A stretch of 64,000 nucleotides of DNA from UBA3937 sp050951585. Its GTDB lineage: Bacteria; Bacillota; Peptococcia; DRI-13; DTU073. The stretch spans positions 509,141-573,140 of the forward strand of contig JBMNJI010000006.1 of assembly GCA_050951585.1 (NCBI GenBank), read 5' to 3'. How positions within the stretch are numbered: the first letter of the stretch is position 1; each line of letters starts with the position of its first letter. A model generated the notes under the pieces. It searched no databases. It was not told where the DNA came from and worked only from the letters and a program-made list of their open reading frames with translations. This document shows, piece after piece, positions 42,381 through 50,495 of the stretch. The position numbers and the translations under genes were made by a program.

Positions 42381-43205
42381 TTAGTGCTGACAGTGCGGGC
42401 AAAAAACCGTGCCCCGCCCTGCCACCACGATTCTTTGCAGGGGGATACCACATTTTAAACAAGGAAGTCCTTTGCGCCCATAGGCCTGTAATTTTTCCTG
42501 AAAACCGCCTTTTTCCCCGCGTCCGTCAACATAATCCCGCAAAGAAGTTCCGCGATACCTGACCCCTTCCGCCAGCTTGAAACGAATCGCCTGATAGAGC
42601 CTGGCAATCTCCTCTTCCTCTAATGTGCTCAGGTCCCGTTGCGGATGTATGCCGGCGGCGAAGGAAATCTCATCTGCGTAGATATTCCCAATACCCGCAA
42701 TCCGCCTTTGATCCAGTAAAAATGCTTTCAGGATTCCCTTTTTGCCTGCTATTAATTTTTGCAGGCTTTCCAGGGTAAACTCCGGCGAAAGCGGTTCATA
42801 CCCCAGTTCCTGCAAGCCTTTGATTCCGGCCCAGCAATCTGTCCGGGTAAGATAAATCAGACCGAATTTGCGCAGATCGGTAAACCGCCAGTCTTGACCC
42901 GAGGATAAACGAAACCGCACATGAGTATGCTTGCTGAGCGGTATATCAGGAGCACACACGGTCAACTGGCCGGTCATCCGCAGGTGAATCACAAGAGTAA
43001 GCCCCTGGTCAAGGCGAAAAAGGAGATATTTCCCTCTGCGGGCGGCCTCTTTAATCGTCCGCCCGGCAATTTTTTCCTGAAAGACTGACGGCTCCATATT
43101 TTTGATGATCTTTTTGCAAAATACCTCTGCGAACTCGATCCGTTGGCCTTCGATAAAAGGCGTCAAAGATCTTTTCACTGTTTCTACTTCCGGTAATTCC
43201 GGCAT
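42381..43205 (-). CDS. mutM: Formamidopyrimidine-DNA glycosylase
   Basis: 274 residues from the ATG at 43205, preceded by GAGGTGA, which places the catalytic proline second (MPELPEVETVKRSL). It excises oxidised purines such as 8-oxoguanine and nicks the strand. RGKYLLF near residue 57 supplies the conserved Lys, RKFGLIYLT and the H2TH region GIGNIYADEISF follow, and the C-terminal zinc finger reads CLKCG and CPHC about 16 residues apart. It is 25 bp downstream of polA, a common repair pairing in Firmicutes. Confidence 0.96.
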   Translation of the reverse strand: MPELPEVETVKRSLTPFIEGQRIEFAEVFCKKIIKNMEPSVFQEKIAGRTIKEAARRGKYLLFRLDQGLTLVIHLRMTGQLTVCAPDIPLSKHTHVRFRLSSGQDWRFTDLRKFGLIYLTRTDCWAGIKGLQELGYEPLSPEFTLESLQKLIAGKKGILKAFLLDQRRIAGIGNIYADEISFAAGIHPQRDLSTLEEEEIARLYQAIRFKLAEGVRYRGTSLRDYVDGRGEKGGFQEKLQAYGRKGLPCLKCGIPLQRIVVAGRGTVFCPHCQH

Positions 43206-43230
43206 CTTGTTCACCTCAATACATAGTCTG

Positions 43231-46107
43231 TTATTCTCCTGCTTCCTCATTTTCCAGCTCAAGCGGCTCTGAATCATACCAGTTCGGTCCTGTTTGCAGA
43301 TCCACCTTCAAGGGAACGCTGAGGGGATAAGCCTGAGACATCATTTGATTTACTAACCGCCCCACCTGCCTTACTTTCTCCTTTGGTACCTCCAGGATTA
43401 ATTCATCATGTACCTGTAAAAGAAGGGCTGTCTCCGGCTCCTTTTCCTGCAAAGCCTGGGTGAGCTTCAGCATCGCCAGCTTGATAATATCGGCGGCACT
43501 ACCCTGGAGCGGTGTATTCATCGCCGCCCGCTCCGCAAAACTCCGCAAGTGAAAATTCCGGCTGTGCAGATCCGGCAAATAACGGCGCCTGTTCAGAATA
43601 GTTGTCACATACCCTTTTTCTTTTGCTTCGGCCACTGTCCTGTCCAAATATGCCTTGACCTCCTGATAACGGGTAAAATAGTTTTCAATATATTCTTTGG
43701 CCTCGGCCCTTGATATCCCTAAATCACGGCCTAAGCCGAAATCACTGATCCCATAGACAATCCCGAAGTTTACTGCCTTGGCCGCACGGCGCATCCCGGC
43801 TGTCACAGCATCCATCGGCACGCCGAAAACCTCCGACGCGGTCCGGGCATGAATATCCTGATTACACCGGAAAGCCTCAATCAGGACATCATCACAGGCC
43901 AGGTGGGCGAGTACACGCAGTTCGATCTGTGAATAATCGGCAGAAAGCAACACTTTACCCCTTGAGGGTAAAAAGGCCCGTCTGATCCGCCGCCCTTCCT
44001 CCATCCGAATGGGAATGTTCTGGAGGTTCGGCTCGGTGCTGGATAACCGCCCGGTTGCCGTTACCGCCTGATTGAAGGTGGTGTAGACCCGACCGGAAAC
44101 CGGCTCCCTCAGTGTGCTTAAACCATCAATATAAGTGCTTTTTAGCTTAACCAACTGCCGATAATCGAGAATCTTGGCGACGATTTCATGCTCCGGTGCT
44201 AAAGCCTCTAACACTTCGGCCCCGGTGGAATAACCGGTTTTCGTCTTTTTCCCTTTCGCCAGGCCCAGCTTTTCAAAGAGCAAGACACCCAGTTGTTTTG
44301 GTGAATTAAGATTAATCTCTTCACCGGCCAGCGCAAAAATTTCCTCGGTGAGACGCCGGATCGAGGCATCAAAATCCTGCCCCATCTCGCCAAGAATACC
44401 TTCATCCAAAGTAATGCCTGTCTGCTCCATCTTCGCGAGAACAAAAGCCAGAGGCATTTCTACTTTCTGATAAAGCATGCTCATTTCCTGCCCGGTTAAT
44501 TCCTCATATAGACTGTTGCCTAACTGAGCCAGCGCCTCCAATAGGAGCGGAAGGCTTTCCACAGTCTGCGGCCGCACGCTATAATTAAGCCTTCCCTGCG
44601 CCAACGACCATAAATCCTGTGGCGAGCGGCTCGGATCCAGTAGATAGGCCAGTAAAAGCGTATCTCTGATTTCCTGTTCTTCGATGCCGGGCGGAAGCTG
44701 TATGCTCTCCGAATCAGCATGCAAAGCCAAAAGCACGGTCTTCAGATCATGAATAATTATTTTTCGCTTTCTCCCCAGACTATTGACCAGGAATTTCTTC
44801 AAAAGCGCCCGGTACGAGGCTAATTCCTGCTCATCGTGCCAGCTTAGGATCGCTGACGGCTCATCGTTGATTTTGAGACCACAGGCGACAACTTGCCATT
44901 GCCGGGGGGATTTGCGCTCCGTCTCCACATAAAAGGCAACCTGTCCTTGTAAACCTTGGCTTTGTATCCCTTGAGCTGCTTGATGAAGAGTTTCATCCGG
45001 TTCAAACAAATTTAACTGTCCGCTCGCCGCCGCCTGCTTACCTGACTTCTTTCCCCTGTTTGCGGCTTCCTGACCCAATTCTGTGTCTGCCTCGCCAAGT
45101 TCGGCGCTTGCCCAGTCAAGATATTCCCGCAAAGCCTGCTCACTGTCCAGAACAAGATATTCCGGGGAAACAGGTGAAGCGGCTGATTCTCCCTCCAAAG
45201 CGCTGTCTATTTCTCCGGAAGACCCTTTATTGATGCTCTCCCATTTTTCCCGCACATTTTGCAGGATGTTTTTGAATTCCAATTCCCGCAATTTCTCGAT
45301 CAACTGCGGATAATCCGGCTCTTTTTGACGGCACTCCGCCAAGTCTAGCGTAAGCGGTGCATCCAGGACGATCGTGGCAAGTTTTTTGCTTAATAGCGCC
45401 TGCTCACGATATGTCCGTAATAGCTCCCCGAGTTTTTTCCCGGCAAAATCTTCCCAGTGGGCCAGGACCTCATCCAGATTGCCATATTGCTTGACCAGCT
45501 TCACCGCAGTTTTCTCGCCTATGCCGGGAATCCCCGGAATATTGTCGGAGGCGTCCCCCATTAAACCCTTCACATCAATCATTTGCCGGGGGCTTAATCC
45601 GTATTTCTCCTGCAAAAGACCTTCATCATAGATTTCGATTTCCGTAATCCCTTTCCGTGTTAAATAAACCTTCGTTTGCGGAGAGATTAACTGGAATGCA
45701 TCACGGTCCCCGGTGACAATCAGATTGCTTAAGCCTTGCTCTTCACCCCGCCGGACGATCGTACCGATGAGATCATCCGCTTCAAAACCATCCATTTCGA
45801 CAAGGGCAATATTCATGATTCTCAATAAATCTTTTAAAACGGGAAACTGCGGACGCAGCTCATCGGGCATCCCTTTTCTCGTCCCTTTATACTCGGCATA
45901 GACCTCGTGCCGAAAAACAACCTTGCCTTTGTCAAAAGCCACAACCAGATACTCCGGTTTTTCCTCTTCCAACACTTTAACCAGCATATTATAGAAGCCA
46001 TAGATGGCATTGGTAATAAAGCCTTGCGAGTTTGAAAGCATCGGGATGGCATAAAAAGCCCTATTGGCCAGACTATTTCCGTCGATAATCAATAATTTCT
46101 CCGCCAA
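43231..46107 (-). CDS. polA: DNA polymerase I
   Basis: 958 residues. The TTG at 46107 is preferred, 7 nt after GAGG; a GTG 9 nt earlier overlaps that site. The 5'-3' nuclease domain (residues 1-290: LIIDGNSLANRAFYAIP, VAFDKGK, GLMGDASDNIPGIPGIGEKT) is intact. The middle exonuclease-like domain has lost its acidic set: FYVETE and IHDLKTV stand where DxE and NxxxD are expected, so proofreading is probably absent, as in Bacillus and Taq Pol I. The polymerase motifs are complete: A SADYSQIELRVLAHL, B RRAAKAVNFGIVYG, C LLQVHDELILE. It acts in repair and Okazaki fragment processing. Confidence 0.96.
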   Translation of the reverse strand: MAEKLLIIDGNSLANRAFYAIPMLSNSQGFITNAIYGFYNMLVKVLEEEKPEYLVVAFDKGKVVFRHEVYAEYKGTRKGMPDELRPQFPVLKDLLRIMNIALVEMDGFEADDLIGTIVRRGEEQGLSNLIVTGDRDAFQLISPQTKVYLTRKGITEIEIYDEGLLQEKYGLSPRQMIDVKGLMGDASDNIPGIPGIGEKTAVKLVKQYGNLDEVLAHWEDFAGKKLGELLRTYREQALLSKKLATIVLDAPLTLDLAECRQKEPDYPQLIEKLRELEFKNILQNVREKWESINKGSSGEIDSALEGESAASPVSPEYLVLDSEQALREYLDWASAELGEADTELGQEAANRGKKSGKQAAASGQLNLFEPDETLHQAAQGIQSQGLQGQVAFYVETERKSPRQWQVVACGLKINDEPSAILSWHDEQELASYRALLKKFLVNSLGRKRKIIIHDLKTVLLALHADSESIQLPPGIEEQEIRDTLLLAYLLDPSRSPQDLWSLAQGRLNYSVRPQTVESLPLLLEALAQLGNSLYEELTGQEMSMLYQKVEMPLAFVLAKMEQTGITLDEGILGEMGQDFDASIRRLTEEIFALAGEEINLNSPKQLGVLLFEKLGLAKGKKTKTGYSTGAEVLEALAPEHEIVAKILDYRQLVKLKSTYIDGLSTLREPVSGRVYTTFNQAVTATGRLSSTEPNLQNIPIRMEEGRRIRRAFLPSRGKVLLSADYSQIELRVLAHLACDDVLIEAFRCNQDIHARTASEVFGVPMDAVTAGMRRAAKAVNFGIVYGISDFGLGRDLGISRAEAKEYIENYFTRYQEVKAYLDRTVAEAKEKGYVTTILNRRRYLPDLHSRNFHLRSFAERAAMNTPLQGSAADIIKLAMLKLTQALQEKEPETALLLQVHDELILEVPKEKVRQVGRLVNQMMSQAYPLSVPLKVDLQTGPNWYDSEPLELENEEAGE

Positions 46108-46245
46108 ATTCTTCACCTCATCCTCTTGGGGGATATACCAACATTATATAAAGAAAACCAGGCTTGTGCCAATCTTTTTAAACGCGGCAAAAAGTCTTGG
46201 CCGCACTTGCTTATGCTTGCCTGAAATATCTACTTCCGACTACTC

Positions 46246-46288
46246 AAAAAACAGTGTACAGCGAAATATTTTCAGCTGTACACTGTTT
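46246..46288 (-). terminator. Terminator after the anti-sigma gene
   Basis: A perfect AAACAGTGTACAGC/GCTGTACACTGTTT stem of 14 bp with a 12-nt loop, followed on the reverse strand by T6. Confidence 0.9.
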
Positions 46289-46369
46289 ATTACGACGAGT
46301 AAAAAACCTCATCCCTATTACTGCTTTATCCGTTAATCCGTGCTCCTCCTGAACAAGGATTTTTAAGGC

Positions 46370-47749
46370 TTATTCTTCCTTATCGGCCGGATTCCTCCTG
46401 CTCCGGCGCCCACGCCACACGGCGATGACAATTAACCCCAATAAGGTCAGAATAACCAGATAAGGTATCGCGGCACTGATGAAGACCAGGAGATTGCCTG
46501 TGCCTACCAGGATATTGTTAATTGCTTCGATAAACGCTGCTTTGGCCCGCTGTCTGACTCCCTTCAGGCCACCGGCCGTAACCTGCTGAGTGGAAACTGC
46601 CGCTTGCTCAAGCGATATGGAAATCGTGGAGAAACTGGTTTGATTATTAAGATAGCGCAACCTTCCCTCGGTAGTCTCCAGTTGAGACCGGGTATTGGCC
46701 AATTCGTTCTCCACCGCTAAAATTTCATTCAAACTACCTGATTTGGTGAGAATATCCAACAATCTTTCTTCTTTGACCCGTAAGGCATTTAACCGTCCTG
46801 TAACGTCAATATATTCCTCGGTAACATCCTGGGAGTCAATTTCCTTACGCTTCATTTCCCCTATAGGTTCCAAGCCCGCCAGAAAGCTGTCAAAACCAGA
46901 CTGGGGAATTCTTACCTGCATAGAACCGCGTTTGGTCCCCAGTTTATCGGTCGTATACTCCGTTTCGTAAGCAACATAGCCGTTAAGCGTAACGACCTTG
47001 GCTCTGATTTCTTCTACCGCCTGCTCATAATCATCCACCGTTAAGCTGAGATTGGCATTTTTGATGATTTTCCGGTCAAGAATTTCCGTTTCCACTTGTT
47101 TGGATGTTTGAACAGGGTCGGTTGGTTCGGGAGGAGCAACAGGATCTGTCGTATTCATGATCTTCATTTGACGCGATTCCCCGGCGCCCACCGCCTGATT
47201 CTCGGCCATGTAATCATATCCTGCCTCTGCCATATCCATTTCCGGACCCATGCTGGCAGCGTCAAAAAAGCTCTTAGACCGGGCAGTACCGGCAGTACTG
47301 TTGTAGCTGAAGCCTCCGTCCGCCGGTGCGGCCATATCCATGGCAATTTGGTTCGTCCCCTTAAAACCGGGAATATTGTTTAAAAATACCGGTGAAACAA
47401 GAAGAAGTAAAACCAGGGCAACCGCCACCGGAACCAGCCCGGAATAACGTTTCGCGCCAAAAAGATTTTGCAGAAAACCCCTGAAAATACCTTTTTTCAT
47501 TTGAGGCACCTCTTTCTTTTTCTCTCTCACCCCTTGCTCTAATTTAGCAAACAATTCCCGGTGAAATTCCAGGGGCGGAATCATCTCTTCGAGGGAGGAA
47601 AGCTGCTCAACTATCTTCTGCAGATCTTCCATTTCTTCCAGGCATGCCGTACATTTAGCCAGATGATCTGCTACACATTCCTTTTCATGTGCATCTAATT
47701 CATTGTCTAGATATGCCGAAAGTTTATCACGTACTTCTTGACAGTTCAT
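46370..47749 (-). CDS. Zinc anti-sigma factor fused to DUF4349
   Basis: 459 residues from the ATG at 47749, 6 nt after AAGGAGGG. The N-terminal zinc anti-sigma domain has the ligand pattern HLAKCTAC. A membrane helix lies near residue 110-130 (LVPVAVALVLLLLV). An extracytoplasmic DUF4349 domain follows (IIKNANLSLTVDDYEQAVEEI, RGSMQVRIPQSGFDSFL, VTEEYIDVTGRLNALRVKEERL, with a helical hairpin), then a C-terminal helix and a basic tail. It lies 14 bp after an ECF sigma gene and should hold that sigma factor at the membrane until a surface signal arrives. DUF4349 is the presumed sensor. Confidence 0.88.
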   Translation of the reverse strand: MNCQEVRDKLSAYLDNELDAHEKECVADHLAKCTACLEEMEDLQKIVEQLSSLEEMIPPLEFHRELFAKLEQGVREKKKEVPQMKKGIFRGFLQNLFGAKRYSGLVPVAVALVLLLLVSPVFLNNIPGFKGTNQIAMDMAAPADGGFSYNSTAGTARSKSFFDAASMGPEMDMAEAGYDYMAENQAVGAGESRQMKIMNTTDPVAPPEPTDPVQTSKQVETEILDRKIIKNANLSLTVDDYEQAVEEIRAKVVTLNGYVAYETEYTTDKLGTKRGSMQVRIPQSGFDSFLAGLEPIGEMKRKEIDSQDVTEEYIDVTGRLNALRVKEERLLDILTKSGSLNEILAVENELANTRSQLETTEGRLRYLNNQTSFSTISISLEQAAVSTQQVTAGGLKGVRQRAKAAFIEAINNILVGTGNLLVFISAAIPYLVILTLLGLIVIAVWRGRRSRRNPADKEE

Positions 47750-47763
47750 TTCCATCCCTCCTT

Positions 47764-48378
47764 TCATATTGATAGACGCCTTCTTGGCGATTTTTGTTCC
47801 CGCTGGTTAATCTGTTCCTGCTGCGCTAAAATTTTCTCCTTTAAATAACTCCTCGCCCTGCTGATTCGTGATTTAACAGTCCCCAGGGAACATTCCAACT
47901 GTTCTGCAATCTCTTCATATGATTGTCCCTGTATATCTCTCAAAATTAACGCCATCCGGAACTCCGGTGTTAAGGTATTAATCAGGTCCTGTAATTCATG
48001 CTGCAATTCTTGCCTTTCGTATAGTTCCGCCGGCCCCGGATTAGCCGTAGGAATCTGCTTTTTTATTTCCCAATCACCAATGTTTACTTCCTCATCCAAC
48101 GATTCTACCGAAACCCGATATCGTTTTCTAAGCTCATCCCGGCACACATTAGTGGCAATTCGACAAAGCCAGGTGTAAAATGAAGAATCCCCACGAAAAC
48201 CCTTGATGGATTGAAATGCTCTCAGAAAAGCTTCCTGAGCCAGATCATTGGCATCATGATAATTGCCGAACATGCGATAAGCCAAAGTGTATATTTTCCG
48301 TTCATAACGGCAGACTAACTCGTCAAAAGCCTGCAAATCCCCGGTCTTACTCCTTGCCACAAGCTCTTCATCCTTGTA
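47764..48378 (-). CDS. ECF RNA polymerase sigma factor
   Basis: 204 residues from a GTG at 48378, 7 nt after GGGAGG; a longer start at 48417 has no site. Region 2 is visible in YRMFGNYHDANDLAQEAFLRAF and FRGDSSFYTWLCRIATN. Region 4 follows in TLTPEFRMALILRDIQGQSYEEIAEQL and LGTVKSRISRARSYLK. It is coupled to the zinc anti-sigma protein downstream. The -35 and -10 it would recognise are not identifiable here with confidence. Confidence 0.93.
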   Translation of the reverse strand, partial: YKDEELVARSKTGDLQAFDELVCRYERKIYTLAYRMFGNYHDANDLAQEAFLRAFQSIKGFRGDSSFYTWLCRIATNVCRDELRKRYRVSVESLDEEVNIGDWEIKKQIPTANPGPAELYERQELQHELQDLINTLTPEFRMALILRDIQGQSYEEIAEQLECSLGTVKSRISRARSYLKEKILAQQEQINQREQKSPRRRLSI

Positions 48379-48690
48379 CACGGCATTGCCTCCCTTCTTA
48401 AGTACCAGATCTTCCAAAGTATCTGCTCTTCTAAAGTTCTCTTCTCTTCCAATCAGATATCCAATTTAATCTTTACGCTAATCTTAATACTTATCATATC
48501 TATCATTTTTTTCTATCAATTAATTTTATCATATTACGGATTATTTTGCTGTAAAGGTTATCTGCCTGGTAAGGATATCTTACAAAAAAAAGGGGAAAAT
48601 ACCGTTAGAAAGGAGGCTGGTAGGCAAAAGGAAATAATCACTCATTCGTCCAAAGCGATACAGATAAACAAACAAGGAGGTCTATTCGTA
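48379..48690. other. AT-rich divergent region between ECF sigma gene and SASP-like gene
   Basis: It must hold the promoters of both genes. No pair of boxes stands out as convincing sigma-A, ECF or sigma-G sites by eye. An isolated AAAGGAGG at 48614-48621 has no start codon at a suitable distance. No hairpin of note was seen. Confidence 0.5.
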
Positions 48691-49074
48691 ATGACTGATA
48701 ATCAAAACACCAAAAACTACAGTAAAAATTACCAGCAAAAGGCTAATCAGAACCAGCAAAAAGCCAATCAATTCCAGCAGGAAGCGGCGGAAGAGCTGAC
48801 CAAAGCGAACAGGAATTTACAAAAATCCTATGTGACTCAACCACTGGGGCAGAACAATTATGCCCAAAACAATTATGCCAATAATTATGCGCAGAATAAT
48901 AATGCCGGATTCAATAACAATCAATACCAGCAGGAAGCAGCAGATGAATTTCTAAATAACAACAATTTACCGCAACAAAACCGTTCGGGGTATATTGTAC
49001 CGGACCTCAACGAAGCATCTGCTAATAAAAATAACAAAGCCAATAAAAATAAGAATCAGCAACAAAATCCATAA
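48691..49074 (+). CDS. Gln/Asn-rich small protein, possibly gamma-type SASP
   Basis: 127 residues, hydrophilic, without cysteine or a membrane segment. It is dominated by Gln, Asn, Ala and Lys. Two related units, NQFQQEAAEEL and NQYQQEAADEF, resemble the repeated QFGTEFASE-type units of gamma-type small acid-soluble spore proteins, which store amino acids for outgrowth. The middle is an NNYAQNN-type low-complexity stretch. The ribosome binding site AAGGAGGT is strong. The identification rests on composition and repeat style only; an unrelated Asn/Gln-rich protein is possible. Confidence 0.5.
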   Translation: MTDNQNTKNYSKNYQQKANQNQQKANQFQQEAAEELTKANRNLQKSYVTQPLGQNNYAQNNYANNYAQNNNAGFNNNQYQQEAADEFLNNNNLPQQNRSGYIVPDLNEASANKNNKANKNKNQQQNP

Positions 49075-49203
49075 TATAAGACCTGGCATGATTATGACCA
49101 GAAGGAGAGAAAGGCACAACCGCTTTCTCTCCTCTTCATTATCCTCTTTCCAGAGAATGTTGTGGAACTTTTTTGATGCTTGCGTATCTTGAGCTTTTCG
49201 TTG

Positions 49204-49232
49204 TTGACAGCATGCCATATCTTTGATAGAAT
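49204..49232 (+). promoter_or_regulatory. Strong promoter for tRNA-Leu(CAA)
   Basis: TTGACA at 49204-49209 and TAGAAT at 49227-49232 with a 17-nt spacer, about 20 nt before the tRNA. Confidence 0.8.
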
Positions 49233-49252
49233 AATTTTTGCATTCGAAATTA

Positions 49253-49339
49253 GCCGCGGTGGCGGAATTGGCAGACGCAGTAGACTCAAAATCTACCGCT
49301 CGCGAGGGCGTGGGGGTTCAAGTCCCTTCCGCGGCACCA
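49253..49339 (+). tRNA. tRNA-Leu (anticodon CAA)
   Basis: 87 nt. The acceptor stem GCCGCGG/CCGCGGC is followed by A and an encoded CCA. The anticodon stem GTAGA/TCTAC with loop CTCAAAA gives anticodon CAA at 49287-49289. A long class II variable arm and the T-loop GGTTCAAGTCC are present. Confidence 0.96.
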
Positions 49340-49349
49340 AGAAATTAAT

Positions 49350-49391
49350 AGCTCTCAAAGTCGCTTTTCAGGCGGATTTGAGAGCTTTTTG
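49350..49391 (+). terminator. Terminator of tRNA-Leu(CAA)
   Basis: AGCTCTCAAA pairs with TTTGAGAGCT around an inner GTCGC/GGCGG-type arm and is followed by T5. Confidence 0.85.
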
Positions 49392-49520
49392 TTTTGCCTG
49401 TATGCCTCTATATTAAATTAAGACCGATTGGAGGGCTTTTTTCCCGGAGCTTGTAACACATTTTGCACTTGCCGCATATCTTGTACTATCACCAAGAAAA
49501 CACAATAAAGGAGGCAATTA

Positions 49521-50414
49521 ATGATGTCTTGGGCTTACAATTTCAGTTGTTTAAAAAACAATGCCGCTAAACACGACGCTAAACCGGATTGTAAAGTGAA
49601 TTCCATATTTGATGGCAAAAAAGGATTCCCTGCCCCGATTGATGCCAAACCCAGAATCGCCAACGCCAAATGTGTTAATGTCACCGCAAATAATTTAGCT
49701 GATTGTGTTAATGAGCCTGTTCCCATCGATGCCTTGCTTACCGGCGCTGTGGTCAAAGTACCCATCGTCCTGGCCGAATTAAATCTGCAAATCAATGTTG
49801 ATGCCATTATCGACTTACCGGAACCGGCACTGGAAATAAAAGAAGTAGGTAAAAACTTAAAAATTACCCAATGCCTGCTGTTACAAGATACCAATATGCT
49901 CTTTATCAAAGGCTTTGTGCGCAAGAACATTGATTATTCCACCAGAGGCCACTGTTTCAACAAAGAAGGTGTCTGCGGCGATATTCGCCATTGCACCGTT
50001 GATGTGCCGATTAATTGCACTACTCCGGTACTCTTTAACGGCATCGAACCTCTTCAGCCGATCAGCAGCACCTCCGAAGAATTCTCCTACTTCCGGTCTA
50101 ATCCCATTTCCGGGCCGGAATTCTCGGAAAAATCCAAGCTTCTCTCCAGTGATATCACCGAATTTAACCAAATCAGCACGGAATACTTTAACGAACTGCC
50201 CTTCTGTGAACTGATTTCCAGCCGCATCATCGAATTCAATGAATATCTCAATCCAACCGCCCCTCATGCCATCGTTCTCCCCTTTGAAGAAAAAGAATTC
50301 TGCAGCATCGAAGAAAAAATGGTGATCTTCTTAACAGTAAAGGTGCTCCAAAATCGTCAGCTTGCTGTTCCTCCTTTAGCCGGAGGCTTTAAATGCGATC
50401 AGCAACCACAATAG
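49521..50414 (+). CDS. Hypothetical Cys-containing protein, possible spore coat/exosporium (CsxC/SPOCS-like)
   Basis: 297 residues, no signal peptide or membrane helix. Cysteines are spread throughout (for example FSCLKN, NAKCVNV, GHCFNKEGVCGDIRHC). The stretch TNMLFIKGFVRKNIDYST followed by VDVPINCTTPV resembles the SPOCS/DUF3794-type signature seen in clostridial exosporium and coat proteins such as CsxC. The upstream half has repeated alternating beta-type segments (VVKVPIVLAELNLQINVDAII). The ribosome binding site is AAAGGAGG. It is monocistronic with its own terminator. The function is inferred from distant resemblance and from the spore-forming context. Confidence 0.55.
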   Translation: MMSWAYNFSCLKNNAAKHDAKPDCKVNSIFDGKKGFPAPIDAKPRIANAKCVNVTANNLADCVNEPVPIDALLTGAVVKVPIVLAELNLQINVDAIIDLPEPALEIKEVGKNLKITQCLLLQDTNMLFIKGFVRKNIDYSTRGHCFNKEGVCGDIRHCTVDVPINCTTPVLFNGIEPLQPISSTSEEFSYFRSNPISGPEFSEKSKLLSSDITEFNQISTEYFNELPFCELISSRIIEFNEYLNPTAPHAIVLPFEEKEFCSIEEKMVIFLTVKVLQNRQLAVPPLAGGFKCDQQPQ

Positions 50415-50447
50415 CACACGCATGGCAGGAATAGCGCGCGCATAGCA

Positions 50448-50481
50448 GGAGCCGGAAGTTAATCCTTCCGGCTCCCTTTTT
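50448..50481 (+). terminator. Terminator after the possible exosporium gene
   Basis: The perfect stem GGAGCCGGAAG/CTTCCGGCTCC is followed by CTTTTT. Confidence 0.9.
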
Positions 50482-50495
50482 GGGCTATCTTGCCC

